A DNA stretch of 7,031 bases from Bacteroidales bacterium. Its GTDB lineage: Bacteria; Bacteroidota; Bacteroidia; Bacteroidales; UBA932. A program made the translations under genes and the position numbers. The DNA lies in NCBI GenBank assembly GCA_017509375.1, contig JAFWPT010000013.1, forward strand, positions 1 through 7,031, written 5' to 3'. A model generated the notes under the pieces. The model was not told the origin of the DNA. It searched no databases and saw nothing but the letters and a program-made list of their open reading frames with translations. Position 1 is the first letter of the stretch. Every line of letters begins with the position of its first letter. Of this stretch, positions 1 through 6,667 are shown piece by piece.

Positions 1-935
1 AGGAGCTGGTCCTGATTGGTTACGCCGGTTATGGTAACGGTCCTTGTCTGCCAGCTTCCGGTGCCGATACCAAGCGCATAGCCGCTGTCCAGCGCTCCGC
101 TTCCGGTGTATTTGCCGAAACTTGGGCTGGTCTTGTCGGTGGTGGAATTCATCGTAAGGTTGGAACAGACGAATACGCCGACGTCACCGTTGCTTTCATA
201 CATGCGGTCTGTAACCGTCACCTCGATGGTTGCGGTGTATCCGTCCGGGATGCCGGCAAGTTTAGGCGTAACGATGTGAGTACGGGCATTATTGGAAGTT
301 GTTGCGCAGCGGAAATAACCAACTCTTGAGTACACGGCGCTGTTTCCATAGAAGCCCCAGCCGTGGGACATACGGGTGCCTTCGGTAATTTCGAAGTTAT
401 TGCCCCAGAGGCGAGTGCTGGTAGAAATATATTTTTCAAACGAGCCTTCAGGGTTCTCTCCGGTAATGGGGGCCAGCGTGTGAGGACTGGGCATAAAGCC
501 GGCGGCACCGTCGAACTCGTCCGGTCCGTAGTGAATCTCTGAGAAATCCTCGCCAAGGATAATGTCGCCAACACCGGCATTCCTCACGGTAGAGGCATCT
601 ACCCTTGTGAAAGGAAGAGTAGTAGCCTTCACAGCGTTGGAAGACTTGACGGCACCTTCCGTTGTATCTATCACCTTGAACCAGTAGTTCGTATCCTGCT
701 CCAGGCCGCCGAAGACAAAACGAGGCTGCCTCGGCTTCGCCGGATTGCTATTATCGTACCAGCAAGAGTGATCGGCCGGAATGTTATGGCTTACAACAAG
801 TTGGGAACAAGCCTCATCCTTGTAAAGGGCTATCGTATAAGGCTTGGAAACATCATCTGCTACAGAGATGCCTTCTGTCCAGGTGAAGGAGAGGGAAGAC
901 GATGACGCAATGCCAAAACTGGCCTGGATATCGGG
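1..935 (-). repeat. Fn3-like plus beta-sandwich unit, copy 2 (residues about 1117 to window edge)
   Basis: This repeats copy 1 in order: SSSSLSFTWTEG, PYTIALYKDEACS, FGGLEQDTNYWFKV, then NAGVGDIILGEDFSEI, WGFYGNSAVYSRVGYFR, ARTHIVTPKLAGIPDG and KYTG. It is cut by the left edge just after TGVTNQDQL, before the expected IGSYE-type closing strand. Its Fn3-like part has a short extra loop (NSNPAKPRQP) that copy 1 lacks. Confidence 0.85.
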
Positions 936-3900
936 CACCTCCTCCAGAGAAACAATCTGCACTTTCACATCGTCCAGGAAGAAGCGGTTCTTGGTATCGA
1001 TGTCTTCGTATGAACCGATGATTAGGCAGCTGTTGCTGTTTACACCCTCTATCCTTATGGTTTTGGTGGTCCAGCTCTTTACTTCAGTGTCAAGCGGATA
1101 ACCTCCGGAGAGCGAAGCGCCGGTGTACTTGCCGCCGGAGCTGGAGAACTTGGGATCCGTACTTTCCTTCTGATCCGGTGCAAGGACAAGCGTAAGGGAG
1201 GAATGGTCATTGACGAAGACTGCGACATCGGCGCCACTGTTGTATACGCTGGAAGTTACGGTAACATCCACAGTTGCTCTCTTTCCCTCCGGGATGCCGG
1301 AAAGTGCAGGAGAGACAATATGGGTGCGCGCGCCGGAGGACGATGAGCCAACACGGAGATAACCGGCATAGGCAAACACGGAACTGTTGCCGAAGAAGCC
1401 CCAGTTGTACAGACGCTTGTCGGAGGTTACCCTGGTCTCTCCGTATATTCTGCCTGAAGTATTATCGAATACCTGGAAATTGCCGTCATCTTTCGTGATG
1501 TTCCCGACAACCGGCTCCAGTGGTTTGCCTGAAGGAATGAAGCCGGCAGCATCGGCAAGCATATCGGCCCCCCAGGCAATCTCGCTGAAGTCCTCGGCAA
1601 GGATGACGTCGCCTGCACCGGCGTTGGTTACCGTCGAAGGATCGACCACCGTGAACGCCTCGGTCGTACCGGAGACCACGTCGGACACGTCGCCGTTCCT
1701 GGAGTTATGCACCTTGAAGTAATATGTGGTCGAAGGAGTGAGGCCGCCGAATGTGAAGCGGAGCGCCTTGCTGTCCCAGCAGGAGTTGCCGGCGGAAATG
1801 TCGAAGGACACCTGAAGGTCGGAACAGGCGGCATCGCGGAAGAGTTCCAGCCTATACGGCAACGCTGCATCTTCGGCGGCAGTTCCGCCGACGGTCCAGC
1901 CGAAAACGAGGGAGGACGATGAGGCTGAAACCCACTTCGCCTCGGGCTTTTTGTACTCGACTTCGCTCTTGTATTCCTCGATGTTGAACTCCTTGGGACG
2001 GTTCATCGTCTCGGTATAGACCTTGCCGTAGCGGTCCGTGACCTTAACGGTTACGGGGGTGTCCGGAGCAGACGCCGTAGCCTGGAAGAAGTGACGCCAC
2101 TTGGCCGTACTGAAGGTGGTGGTACCGCTGTTCTTATTCAGGCGCGGGATGGTCATGGCCTCGATATGAAGCGGATCGTAGACGCCTACCTCGGCCACAT
2201 CCAGAGGGGCTTCATTCTCAGAGATTTCCACCTTCCAATCGTCGTCATAATCCCACACATTCACCAGAATCACGTTGTCACCGTAACTCTGGATATGGTT
2301 GTAGTACTTGCTATAGCCAGATTCAGTTGAACGGTCACTGGAAATCACCTTTTTCACTTTGTTCATGTCGTAAGCCCGGAACTGATACTCGCGGGGCTGG
2401 CAGGCGGCCTGGTAGTAATGAGTGCACTCAGTGCCGTTGACAGTCCATTCGGTCCATCCGCCCGGGGCGCCGTCCTGTGCAATATGGATGCCGGGCGTAT
2501 GATAACCGCTCCACCACCAGCTGGCGCAGATGGCGCCGCTGTTGTGTTCCGTGAAACCAGGGGCCCAGTCGCGGTGGAAGATGTTGTGTGTATGGCCGCT
2601 CAGGAAACGCACGTTGTAGCCTGAGAAGATGCCGATGAAGCTGTCCAGGTCGGCATCCTTGCCGTTGAGTTGCTCGCCCCAGCTGATGCCGGACGGACGA
2701 GCCAGAGGCTCATGGGCTGTTACGAAGACGGGGGTGGACTTGTCCACGTACGAAAGGTCCTTGCGCAGCCACTCCAGCTGCTCCGCCGTGAAATTCTTGG
2801 CGTACTTGCTGCGGTTTTCCTCGCCCGGCTCCACTCCCGTGAAGTCCATATTGTCCATTACTATGTAGTGGATCTTGCCCAAATTGAAGGAATAGTAGTC
2901 CGGAGCAAGATTCTGGGTGAACTTGATGGCCTTGTAGTAGTCTCCGGCCGATTCCATCTCGTTGTCGTGGTTGCCCATCGTGTGGAAGAACGGAATGCCG
3001 GAGAAGTATCCGTTGACCGTGAGAAGATAGTCCTGGAAGCCGTAATTGTTGGCTATCCAGTACATGTCCCAGGTCATGTCGCCCAGCGTCAACGCGTACA
3101 CCTTGCCGGGCGCCTCATCCATGGCCTTGCGCAGGTGGCCGGCAACCTTCTCGAACTGAGCCAGGTCACCGGTGCGGCGTGCCAGGTGAATGTCGCCCAG
3201 CACGAACAGGGTGTAGTCGTCGTTGGATGACTGCACAAGCTCGAAGTCCACCTGCTCCGCTTCTTCCACGCCAGACTTCAGGGGCTTCCATATCTGCGGC
3301 AGAACGCCCTCAACCGGTGCCTCGTAGCCCGATGGCAGGATTACGAACACGTAGTTCCACTTCTTGTCCGACTCTATGCTGTAATTGCCGTCAGCATCTG
3401 TCTGCACTATCTCCACGCCGTCCGATACCAGCACGCCGGGAACGCCGGCGCCGCCGCAGCTCACACGGCCGTAGATGTTGCCGGAGACAGTCTCCTCCGC
3501 CACGTAATCTATGCCCGTGCTGTACATGGTTCCGGCCGCATAGGGCTTGGAAGGCACCGCAGTGCGCACCATACGGCCGCCCTCAGTGTCGGTGATCTCA
3601 ACCCTCAGGCCCTCAGCCGTCAGGTCTGCGGGGGACATCGCAAGGATGATAGGCTCGCCGGCAGGAATGCCCTCCGGCGAAACTACGCACACATAGTCCA
3701 GGGCCTGCTCCGATGCCGTGATGCCGCTGAAGTCCGTGCTGAACGCGCCCGAGAGCTTGATACCCTCGCCCAGGGCCTGCAGCTTTACCGAGGCTATCTT
3801 TACCTCCGGCGCTGCGTTGGGGATTATCTTGAACAGGGTCACCGCCGGGGTGAAACTGATGGTCTCCGATTCGGAACTGCCAAGCATCACGAAGGCCGAC

Positions 3901-4283
3901 GGGTCGTAAGTCCCTGCGCTCCACACTTGCTGCGAGGGGATGGTGACGGTGGCTGCCCCGGCGCTGTATCCGGAGGCTGCGGATGCAGGGTACACCGCTT
4001 TGTACGGTGCCTGCACTCCGCTGAGCACAAAGTACGCCTTGGCTGCGCCGGCATACTCCGCGCCCAGAGGCTGGGAGACGATGCCGTTGACGCTTATCTC
4101 GTCCCCCTCGCTCCAGCGGTTGGGGTATGCGCTGCCCTCGGGCTCGCCGAGGGCGGTGCGCGTCTCTGGTAGTTCTGCGGAAAGGGTGACCGGCTCCTGA
4201 GGAACCACTGGCTCGTCCTGGGCCGCTTCCCTGGTGCAGGAAAGGGCTGCGAGCGCGAGTGCGAAAAGAATGTACTTTTTCAT
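1..4283 (-). CDS. Calcineurin-like phosphoesterase lipoprotein with fimbrillin-like N-terminus and tandem Fn3/beta-sandwich tail (3' end beyond window)
   Basis: I read this frame codon by codon: it is open for 1427 codons from ATG at 4283 to the left edge, with no stop. The start fits a lipoprotein signal (MKKYILFALALAALSC, lipidated Cys16). Residues about 30-260 resemble the Bacteroidales fimbrillin/Mfa-like fold (TRTAL at 41-45, WSEGDEISVNG from 57). Residues about 267-345 look like the phosphoesterase N-domain (MetallophosN type, beginning SGNIYGRV). The catalytic domain, about 357-570, carries every family metal-site motif: GDIH 363-366, GDMTWD 401-406, GNHDNE 437-442, AHEP with His524, GHTH 563-566. 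A MetallophosC-type domain follows to about 775 (ASWWW, YQFRAYDMNK). Two units of Fn3-like plus beta-sandwich fill 780-1116 and 1117 to the edge. It is probably a surface or periplasmic phosphoesterase; the substrate cannot be told from sequence. It starts 4 bp after the small peptide gene, so the two are probably co-transcribed. Confidence 0.93.
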   Translation of the reverse strand, partial: MKKYILFALALAALSCTREAAQDEPVVPQEPVTLSAELPETRTALGEPEGSAYPNRWSEGDEISVNGIVSQPLGAEYAGAAKAYFVLSGVQAPYKAVYPASAASGYSAGAATVTIPSQQVWSAGTYDPSAFVMLGSSESETISFTPAVTLFKIIPNAAPEVKIASVKLQALGEGIKLSGAFSTDFSGITASEQALDYVCVVSPEGIPAGEPIILAMSPADLTAEGLRVEITDTEGGRMVRTAVPSKPYAAGTMYSTGIDYVAEETVSGNIYGRVSCGGAGVPGVLVSDGVEIVQTDADGNYSIESDKKWNYVFVILPSGYEAPVEGVLPQIWKPLKSGVEEAEQVDFELVQSSNDDYTLFVLGDIHLARRTGDLAQFEKVAGHLRKAMDEAPGKVYALTLGDMTWDMYWIANNYGFQDYLLTVNGYFSGIPFFHTMGNHDNEMESAGDYYKAIKFTQNLAPDYYSFNLGKIHYIVMDNMDFTGVEPGEENRSKYAKNFTAEQLEWLRKDLSYVDKSTPVFVTAHEPLARPSGISWGEQLNGKDADLDSFIGIFSGYNVRFLSGHTHNIFHRDWAPGFTEHNSGAICASWWWSGYHTPGIHIAQDGAPGGWTEWTVNGTECTHYYQAACQPREYQFRAYDMNKVKKVISSDRSTESGYSKYYNHIQSYGDNVILVNVWDYDDDWKVEISENEAPLDVAEVGVYDPLHIEAMTIPRLNKNSGTTTFSTAKWRHFFQATASAPDTPVTVKVTDRYGKVYTETMNRPKEFNIEEYKSEVEYKKPEAKWVSASSSSLVFGWTVGGTAAEDAALPYRLELFRDAACSDLQVSFDISAGNSCWDSKALRFTFGGLTPSTTYYFKVHNSRNGDVSDVVSGTTEAFTVVDPSTVTNAGAGDVILAEDFSEIAWGADMLADAAGFIPSGKPLEPVVGNITKDDGNFQVFDNTSGRIYGETRVTSDKRLYNWGFFGNSSVFAYAGYLRVGSSSSGARTHIVSPALSGIPEGKRATVDVTVTSSVYNSGADVAVFVNDHSSLTLVLAPDQKESTDPKFSSSGGKYTGASLSGGYPLDTEVKSWTTKTIRIEGVNSNSCLIIGSYEDIDTKNRFFLDDVKVQIVSLEEVPDIQASFGIASSSSLSFTWTEGISVADDVSKPYTIALYKDEACSQLVVSHNIPADHSCWYDNSNPAKPRQPRFVFGGLEQDTNYWFKVIDTTEGAVKSSNAVKATTLPFTRVDASTVRNAGVGDIILGEDFSEIHYGPDEFDGAAGFMPSPHTLAPITGENPEGSFEKYISTSTRLWGNNFEITEGTRMSHGWGFYGNSAVYSRVGYFRCATTSNNARTHIVTPKLAGIPDGYTATIEVTVTDRMYESNGDVGVFVCSNLTMNSTTDKTSPSFGKYTGSGALDSGYALGIGTGSWQTRTVTITGVTNQDQL
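936..1946 (-). repeat. Fn3-like plus beta-sandwich unit, copy 1 (residues about 780-1116)
   Basis: This unit has an Fn3-like part (SSSSLVFGWT, PYRLELF, FGGLTPSTTYYFKV) followed by a beta-sandwich. The sandwich opens NAGAGDVILAEDFSEI, continues with WGFFGNSSVFAYAGYLRV and ARTHIVSPALSGIPEG, and closes IGSYEDIDTKNRFFLDDVKV. The ending resembles jelly-roll, adhesin-type binding modules, but a carbohydrate or protein ligand is only inferred. Equivalent Asn residues in copies 1 and 2 (887 and 1235) are 348 residues apart. Confidence 0.85.
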
Positions 4284-4287
4284 AACT

Positions 4288-4428
4288 CTATCCCCAGTTT
4301 TCAATTCCAGCATCTTCCTCGCCGATGTCCACAAGGTCACCGGACAGTTCGCAAAGTGAGACGGCCAGCGGATAATCCGCCAGATCCATTTCCGGGGCAA
4401 AGTATCCCCCTCGTTTCCTGTCTATCAT
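4288..4428 (-). CDS. Short 'YxAPE'-type Bacteroidales peptide, 46 residues, function unknown
   Basis: ATG at 4428 gives 46 residues beginning MIDRKRGGYFAPEMDL and ending GIENWG before a TAG at 4288-4290. A GTG at 4476 could extend it by 16 residues (VCKGACCFYVVNYKKI), but that stretch is unlike the family and overlaps AT-rich DNA that better suits a leader, so I prefer the ATG. Short proteins with a basic start, a Y-x-x-P-E motif, a central Leu/Cys/Ser-Gly patch and an acidic tail are common in Bacteroidales, often beside surface-protein genes. From memory, their role is undefined. This one matches that pattern: YFAPE at 9-13, LCELSG near 27-32, then an acidic end. There is no signal peptide or membrane segment. 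Its stop is 4 bp from the phosphoesterase ATG, which suggests translational coupling. A chance open frame remains possible because the gene is so short. Confidence 0.62.
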   Translation of the reverse strand: MIDRKRGGYFAPEMDLADYPLAVSLCELSGDLVDIGEEDAGIENWG

Positions 4429-4488
4429 AATTTTCTTGTAATTAACAACATAAAAGCAGCAAGCGCCTTTGCACACTGATTATTGGGA

Positions 4489-4516
4489 CCCCGGGCGCCG
4501 GTCAGGGCGCCCGGGG
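4489..4516 (-). terminator. Perfect 11-bp GC-rich stem-loop after the GLUG-like gene
   Basis: The arms at 4489-4499 and 4506-4516 (CCCCGGGCGCC on the plus strand and its exact complement) enclose a 6-base loop. On the minus strand the hairpin begins 15 bases after the stop codon at 4532, where a terminator would be expected. No T-run follows it in that direction (the next bases are TCCCAATAATC), so it is not a textbook intrinsic terminator. It may instead be an mRNA 3'-end stabiliser, or may attenuate read-through into the peptide-phosphoesterase operon. Confidence 0.6.
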
Positions 4517-4531
4517 CAAAAGAGGGGTTGA

Positions 4532-6589
4532 CTACCAGTCCTGAACTACGAGATGTCCGTCACTTATAACGGAGCTGAGATCGGCTGTGGACCCTGCACC
4601 GCCGACGAGAATACCGATAGTTACATCCGAGATGTCGTTCACGGTATTGTTGTTCACGTTGTCCTTCCTTACGGTGCCGGGAGCAATCGTACTGGGATGG
4701 GTCTCGTCGCCCTTCTGGATGGTGATGGACCATGTGTTAGCCTTCGTACACCAGAACAGACCCGTTGTGGTCTTGCTGCCCCAAACGGTACCCGCAAGTT
4801 TGTGTCCAATCATTGTGAACGAATTGTCATTCGGTCCTTCGGGAGTACCTATCAAACCGGCCGTGTAGTTTTCACCGCCTACCGTTGCCGCGTGCGTATC
4901 AATAGTAGCCCTTGAATACCAATAATAGTGTTTGGTGGTATTGGGTTTCGGGCATCCGACAATACCGGCCGCCCAGATGGAGGCCGTAGTGGTGCAGTCA
5001 ACTGTGACGTTACCGGTATTACGGCAGTTGTTGAAGTTGAAGGAAGCGTTGCTGATCCATCCGCCGATACCACCGACATTAACATTTGTGCTGCCCTTGT
5101 CTCCGGTGACATAGATATCTCCGGAATTACGGGCATACTGCGTCTTGATACCGGTAGTTGTATAACCGGCGACACCTCCGATGCAAAGATCTCCGCCGGC
5201 GCTCTTGGCAGGGCCGGAGTTATCGGTAATGTTACCGCTGTTGGTGCTATACTTTTTGCTGGAACCAGTCATATTGAAATAACCACTGCTGTTCCTTCCG
5301 AACAGACCGCCGATGAAAATATTCTTGGCGCTGCCGGAGTTTTCGATATTACCGGAATTGTCAAATCTATACTTAGCGTCACTGCCTGCATCGGAAATTT
5401 TGTTGTTTTTGCCCAGATATCCAATGATTCCTCCTATAACGTTAGCAGTCGTCGCATCCCCGGAATTGGAAATGGCGCCGCTGTTGGTGTTATCCATGAA
5501 GGTGGCGTTGATGTCCAGATATCCGAACAAACCGCCGATGTAGTTATTGGGCGCTTCGCCGGAATTGGAAATGGCGCCGCTGTTGGTGTTGTCCTCATAG
5601 GTACCATGGCGTAACCATGCAATAATACCGCCCACATTGTTGCTGGACTCTGAATTGCCATTGTTGCTGACAGTGCCGCTATTGGTGCAGTCCTCGACCG
5701 TGAGATTACAGCTGCTGCTGGCCCCGTTACCGGCCTGGCCGATGATACCGGCCACGGAAATAGCCTTGTTCCAGTTGGCATTGTTGGTTACGGTGCCGTA
5801 ATTTTCGCAGCCTGAGATGTTGAACTGCGTGTCCCAGAAGCATCCTAATACACCACCGATGATCAGCTCACCTCCGTTGCCGCTGGCACTGGTGGTTTCG
5901 TTGGTGACGGAAGCCTCGTTGGTGCAGCCGGTAACAGTAGAGCCGCTATTGGCCTTACCAATGAGACCGCCGATGCGATGCTCTTCGGTAACGCCGCCGG
6001 CAACATTGAACGTCACGCTTCCCTTGGAAGTACAGCCTGTCACGGTTCCGGAGACCTTGTTGGCAAGGATACCCAGATCTGCCTGGTCTGCGGTGATGTT
6101 CAGGGTGGAATTAAGGGTGAGGTTCTTTACGGTTCCTTTCAAGTCATTGAACATAGGCTTTGTGAGGCCGCTGATCGTATGTCCCCTGCCGTCCAGTGTT
6201 CCTTCGTAGTCTTCGATAGTAGCGAATGCGGCAGCAGTGGATGAAGAGACCTCGAATGAAGAAACAACATCGGCTTCAAGAGTCTTGTTGCCACCGGATA
6301 CGGCACTCACGAAGGCCTGGAAGGTGGCGTCGTCCTTGATCTTCATGACCGGATCGTCGGCAAGACTTACAATCGTAACCTTGACGTCGGAAATGCTGAA
6401 TCGGTTCTTGGTATCTATGTTCTCGTATGAGCCGATTGCAAGCTGGCAGCTGGAATCGACATTGGAAATGGTCACCGACTTGGTCGCCCAACTCTTCACC
6501 GTAGTAATGCCAAGGGCGTGGCCGTCGGAAAGTAAAGCGCCTGTGTACTTCTTATATGAACCGCTTTCAGTATCGGTCGTGCCGTTCAT
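4532..6589 (-). CDS. GLUG-like beta-helix repeat surface protein, 5'-truncated
   Basis: The frame ends at TAG (4532-4534); its only in-frame ATG, at 6589, gives 685 residues. That ATG is probably not the native start. It lies inside a beta-sandwich module shared with the downstream phosphoesterase, and matching residues continue upstream of it to about 6667. No signal peptide is present. Residues 1-75 are the end of that module (KYTG at 14, IGSYENIDTKNRF at 52-64, DVKV, VSL). Residues about 125-185 start a right-handed beta-helix (TLDGRGHTISGL at 131-142, TVKNLTLNSTLNI). From 206 to 581 run about eleven GLUG-like cores of the form [IV]-[GA]-G-h-h-G, spaced 32-44 residues apart, each with an N-x-G-x-[IV]-strand. 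The repeat class is typical of secreted adhesin-like proteins of Bacteroidales; ligand binding or adhesion is inference. Residues 582-685 form a non-repeat tail ending VVQDW, with no recognised sorting signal. Confidence 0.85.
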   Translation of the reverse strand: MNGTTDTESGSYKKYTGALLSDGHALGITTVKSWATKSVTISNVDSSCQLAIGSYENIDTKNRFSISDVKVTIVSLADDPVMKIKDDATFQAFVSAVSGGNKTLEADVVSSFEVSSSTAAAFATIEDYEGTLDGRGHTISGLTKPMFNDLKGTVKNLTLNSTLNITADQADLGILANKVSGTVTGCTSKGSVTFNVAGGVTEEHRIGGLIGKANSGSTVTGCTNEASVTNETTSASGNGGELIIGGVLGCFWDTQFNISGCENYGTVTNNANWNKAISVAGIIGQAGNGASSSCNLTVEDCTNSGTVSNNGNSESSNNVGGIIAWLRHGTYEDNTNSGAISNSGEAPNNYIGGLFGYLDINATFMDNTNSGAISNSGDATTANVIGGIIGYLGKNNKISDAGSDAKYRFDNSGNIENSGSAKNIFIGGLFGRNSSGYFNMTGSSKKYSTNSGNITDNSGPAKSAGGDLCIGGVAGYTTTGIKTQYARNSGDIYVTGDKGSTNVNVGGIGGWISNASFNFNNCRNTGNVTVDCTTTASIWAAGIVGCPKPNTTKHYYWYSRATIDTHAATVGGENYTAGLIGTPEGPNDNSFTMIGHKLAGTVWGSKTTTGLFWCTKANTWSITIQKGDETHPSTIAPGTVRKDNVNNNTVNDISDVTIGILVGGAGSTADLSSVISDGHLVVQDW
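4844..5974 (-). repeat. GLUG-like protein repeat array, about eleven units
   Basis: Cores in the 685-residue frame begin at residues 206, 244, 279, 319, 351, 385, 426, 470, 505, 540 and about 576 (IGGLIG, IGGVLG, VAGIIG, VGGIIA, IGGLFG, IGGIIG, IGGLFG, IGGVAG, VGGIGG, AAGIVG, TAGLIG). Each is followed by a C/N-x-N-x-G strand. Spacing varies from 32 to 44 residues, as in beta-helix repeats with loops of different length. Confidence 0.82.
5460..5590. repeat. 32-bp exact direct repeat within the GLUG-like array
   Basis: The plus-strand blocks at 5460-5491 and 5559-5590 are identical over 32 bases, both beginning ccggaattggaaatggcgcc. They are 99 bp apart, exactly 33 codons, and encode NTNSGAISNSG at residues 334-344 and 367-377. 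This indicates a recent one-unit duplication or gene conversion, and gives a site where units could be gained or lost in frame. Confidence 0.9.
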
Positions 6590-6667
6590 TGTGAGATCTT
6601 TCTCTACAAAGACTGCGACGTCATTTTCGTTTGACTCGTGCCTCGTGGCGGTTACAGTTACCTCGAT
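6363..6667 (-). repeat. Third, truncated copy of the beta-sandwich module
   Basis: Residues from IEVTVT (6667) through VTIVSL (about 6365) match the second half of the sandwich modules of the phosphoesterase. Shared features are LTMN-TTD, KYTG, SW-T--VTI and IGSYE-IDTKNRF. The closing strands also look alike at base level to copy 1 around 980-1020. Copy 3 leads into a beta-helix, whereas copy 1 leads into another Fn3-like part. Confidence 0.82.
6590..6667 (-). pseudogene. Remnant coding sequence of the truncated GLUG-like gene, upstream of its only ATG
   Basis: In the same frame as the GLUG-like gene, these 26 codons read IEVTVTATRHESNENDVAVF then VEKDLT. They align with IEVTVTDRMYESNGDVGVFV in the phosphoesterase's second sandwich (plus-strand 163-227) with one extra residue. 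Similarity stops after the Ile codon at 6665-6667, where the paralogue continues TATYGDPIG and this sequence does not. No in-frame ATG, GTG or TTG start occurs here, and the frame hits a stop at 6791-6793. It is part of the gene body, left without a start by the junction. Confidence 0.8.

Noticed and set aside
2670..3230. Plus-strand open frame of 186 residues
   Set aside because: It lies antisense to the catalytic phosphoesterase domain, whose motifs are all intact on the minus strand. It matches no family I know.
4429..4488. Possible Bacteroidetes promoter before the small peptide (TATGTTG on the minus strand as a -7-like box)
   Set aside because: It only partly fits TAnnTTTG, and no TTTG element lies at the expected distance upstream, so it was not listed as a feature.
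4928..5614. Plus-strand open frame of 228 residues rich in Gly, Ala and Ile
   Set aside because: It lies antisense to the GLUG-like array; its apparent repeats mirror the array's repeated codons, and it has no recognisable domain.
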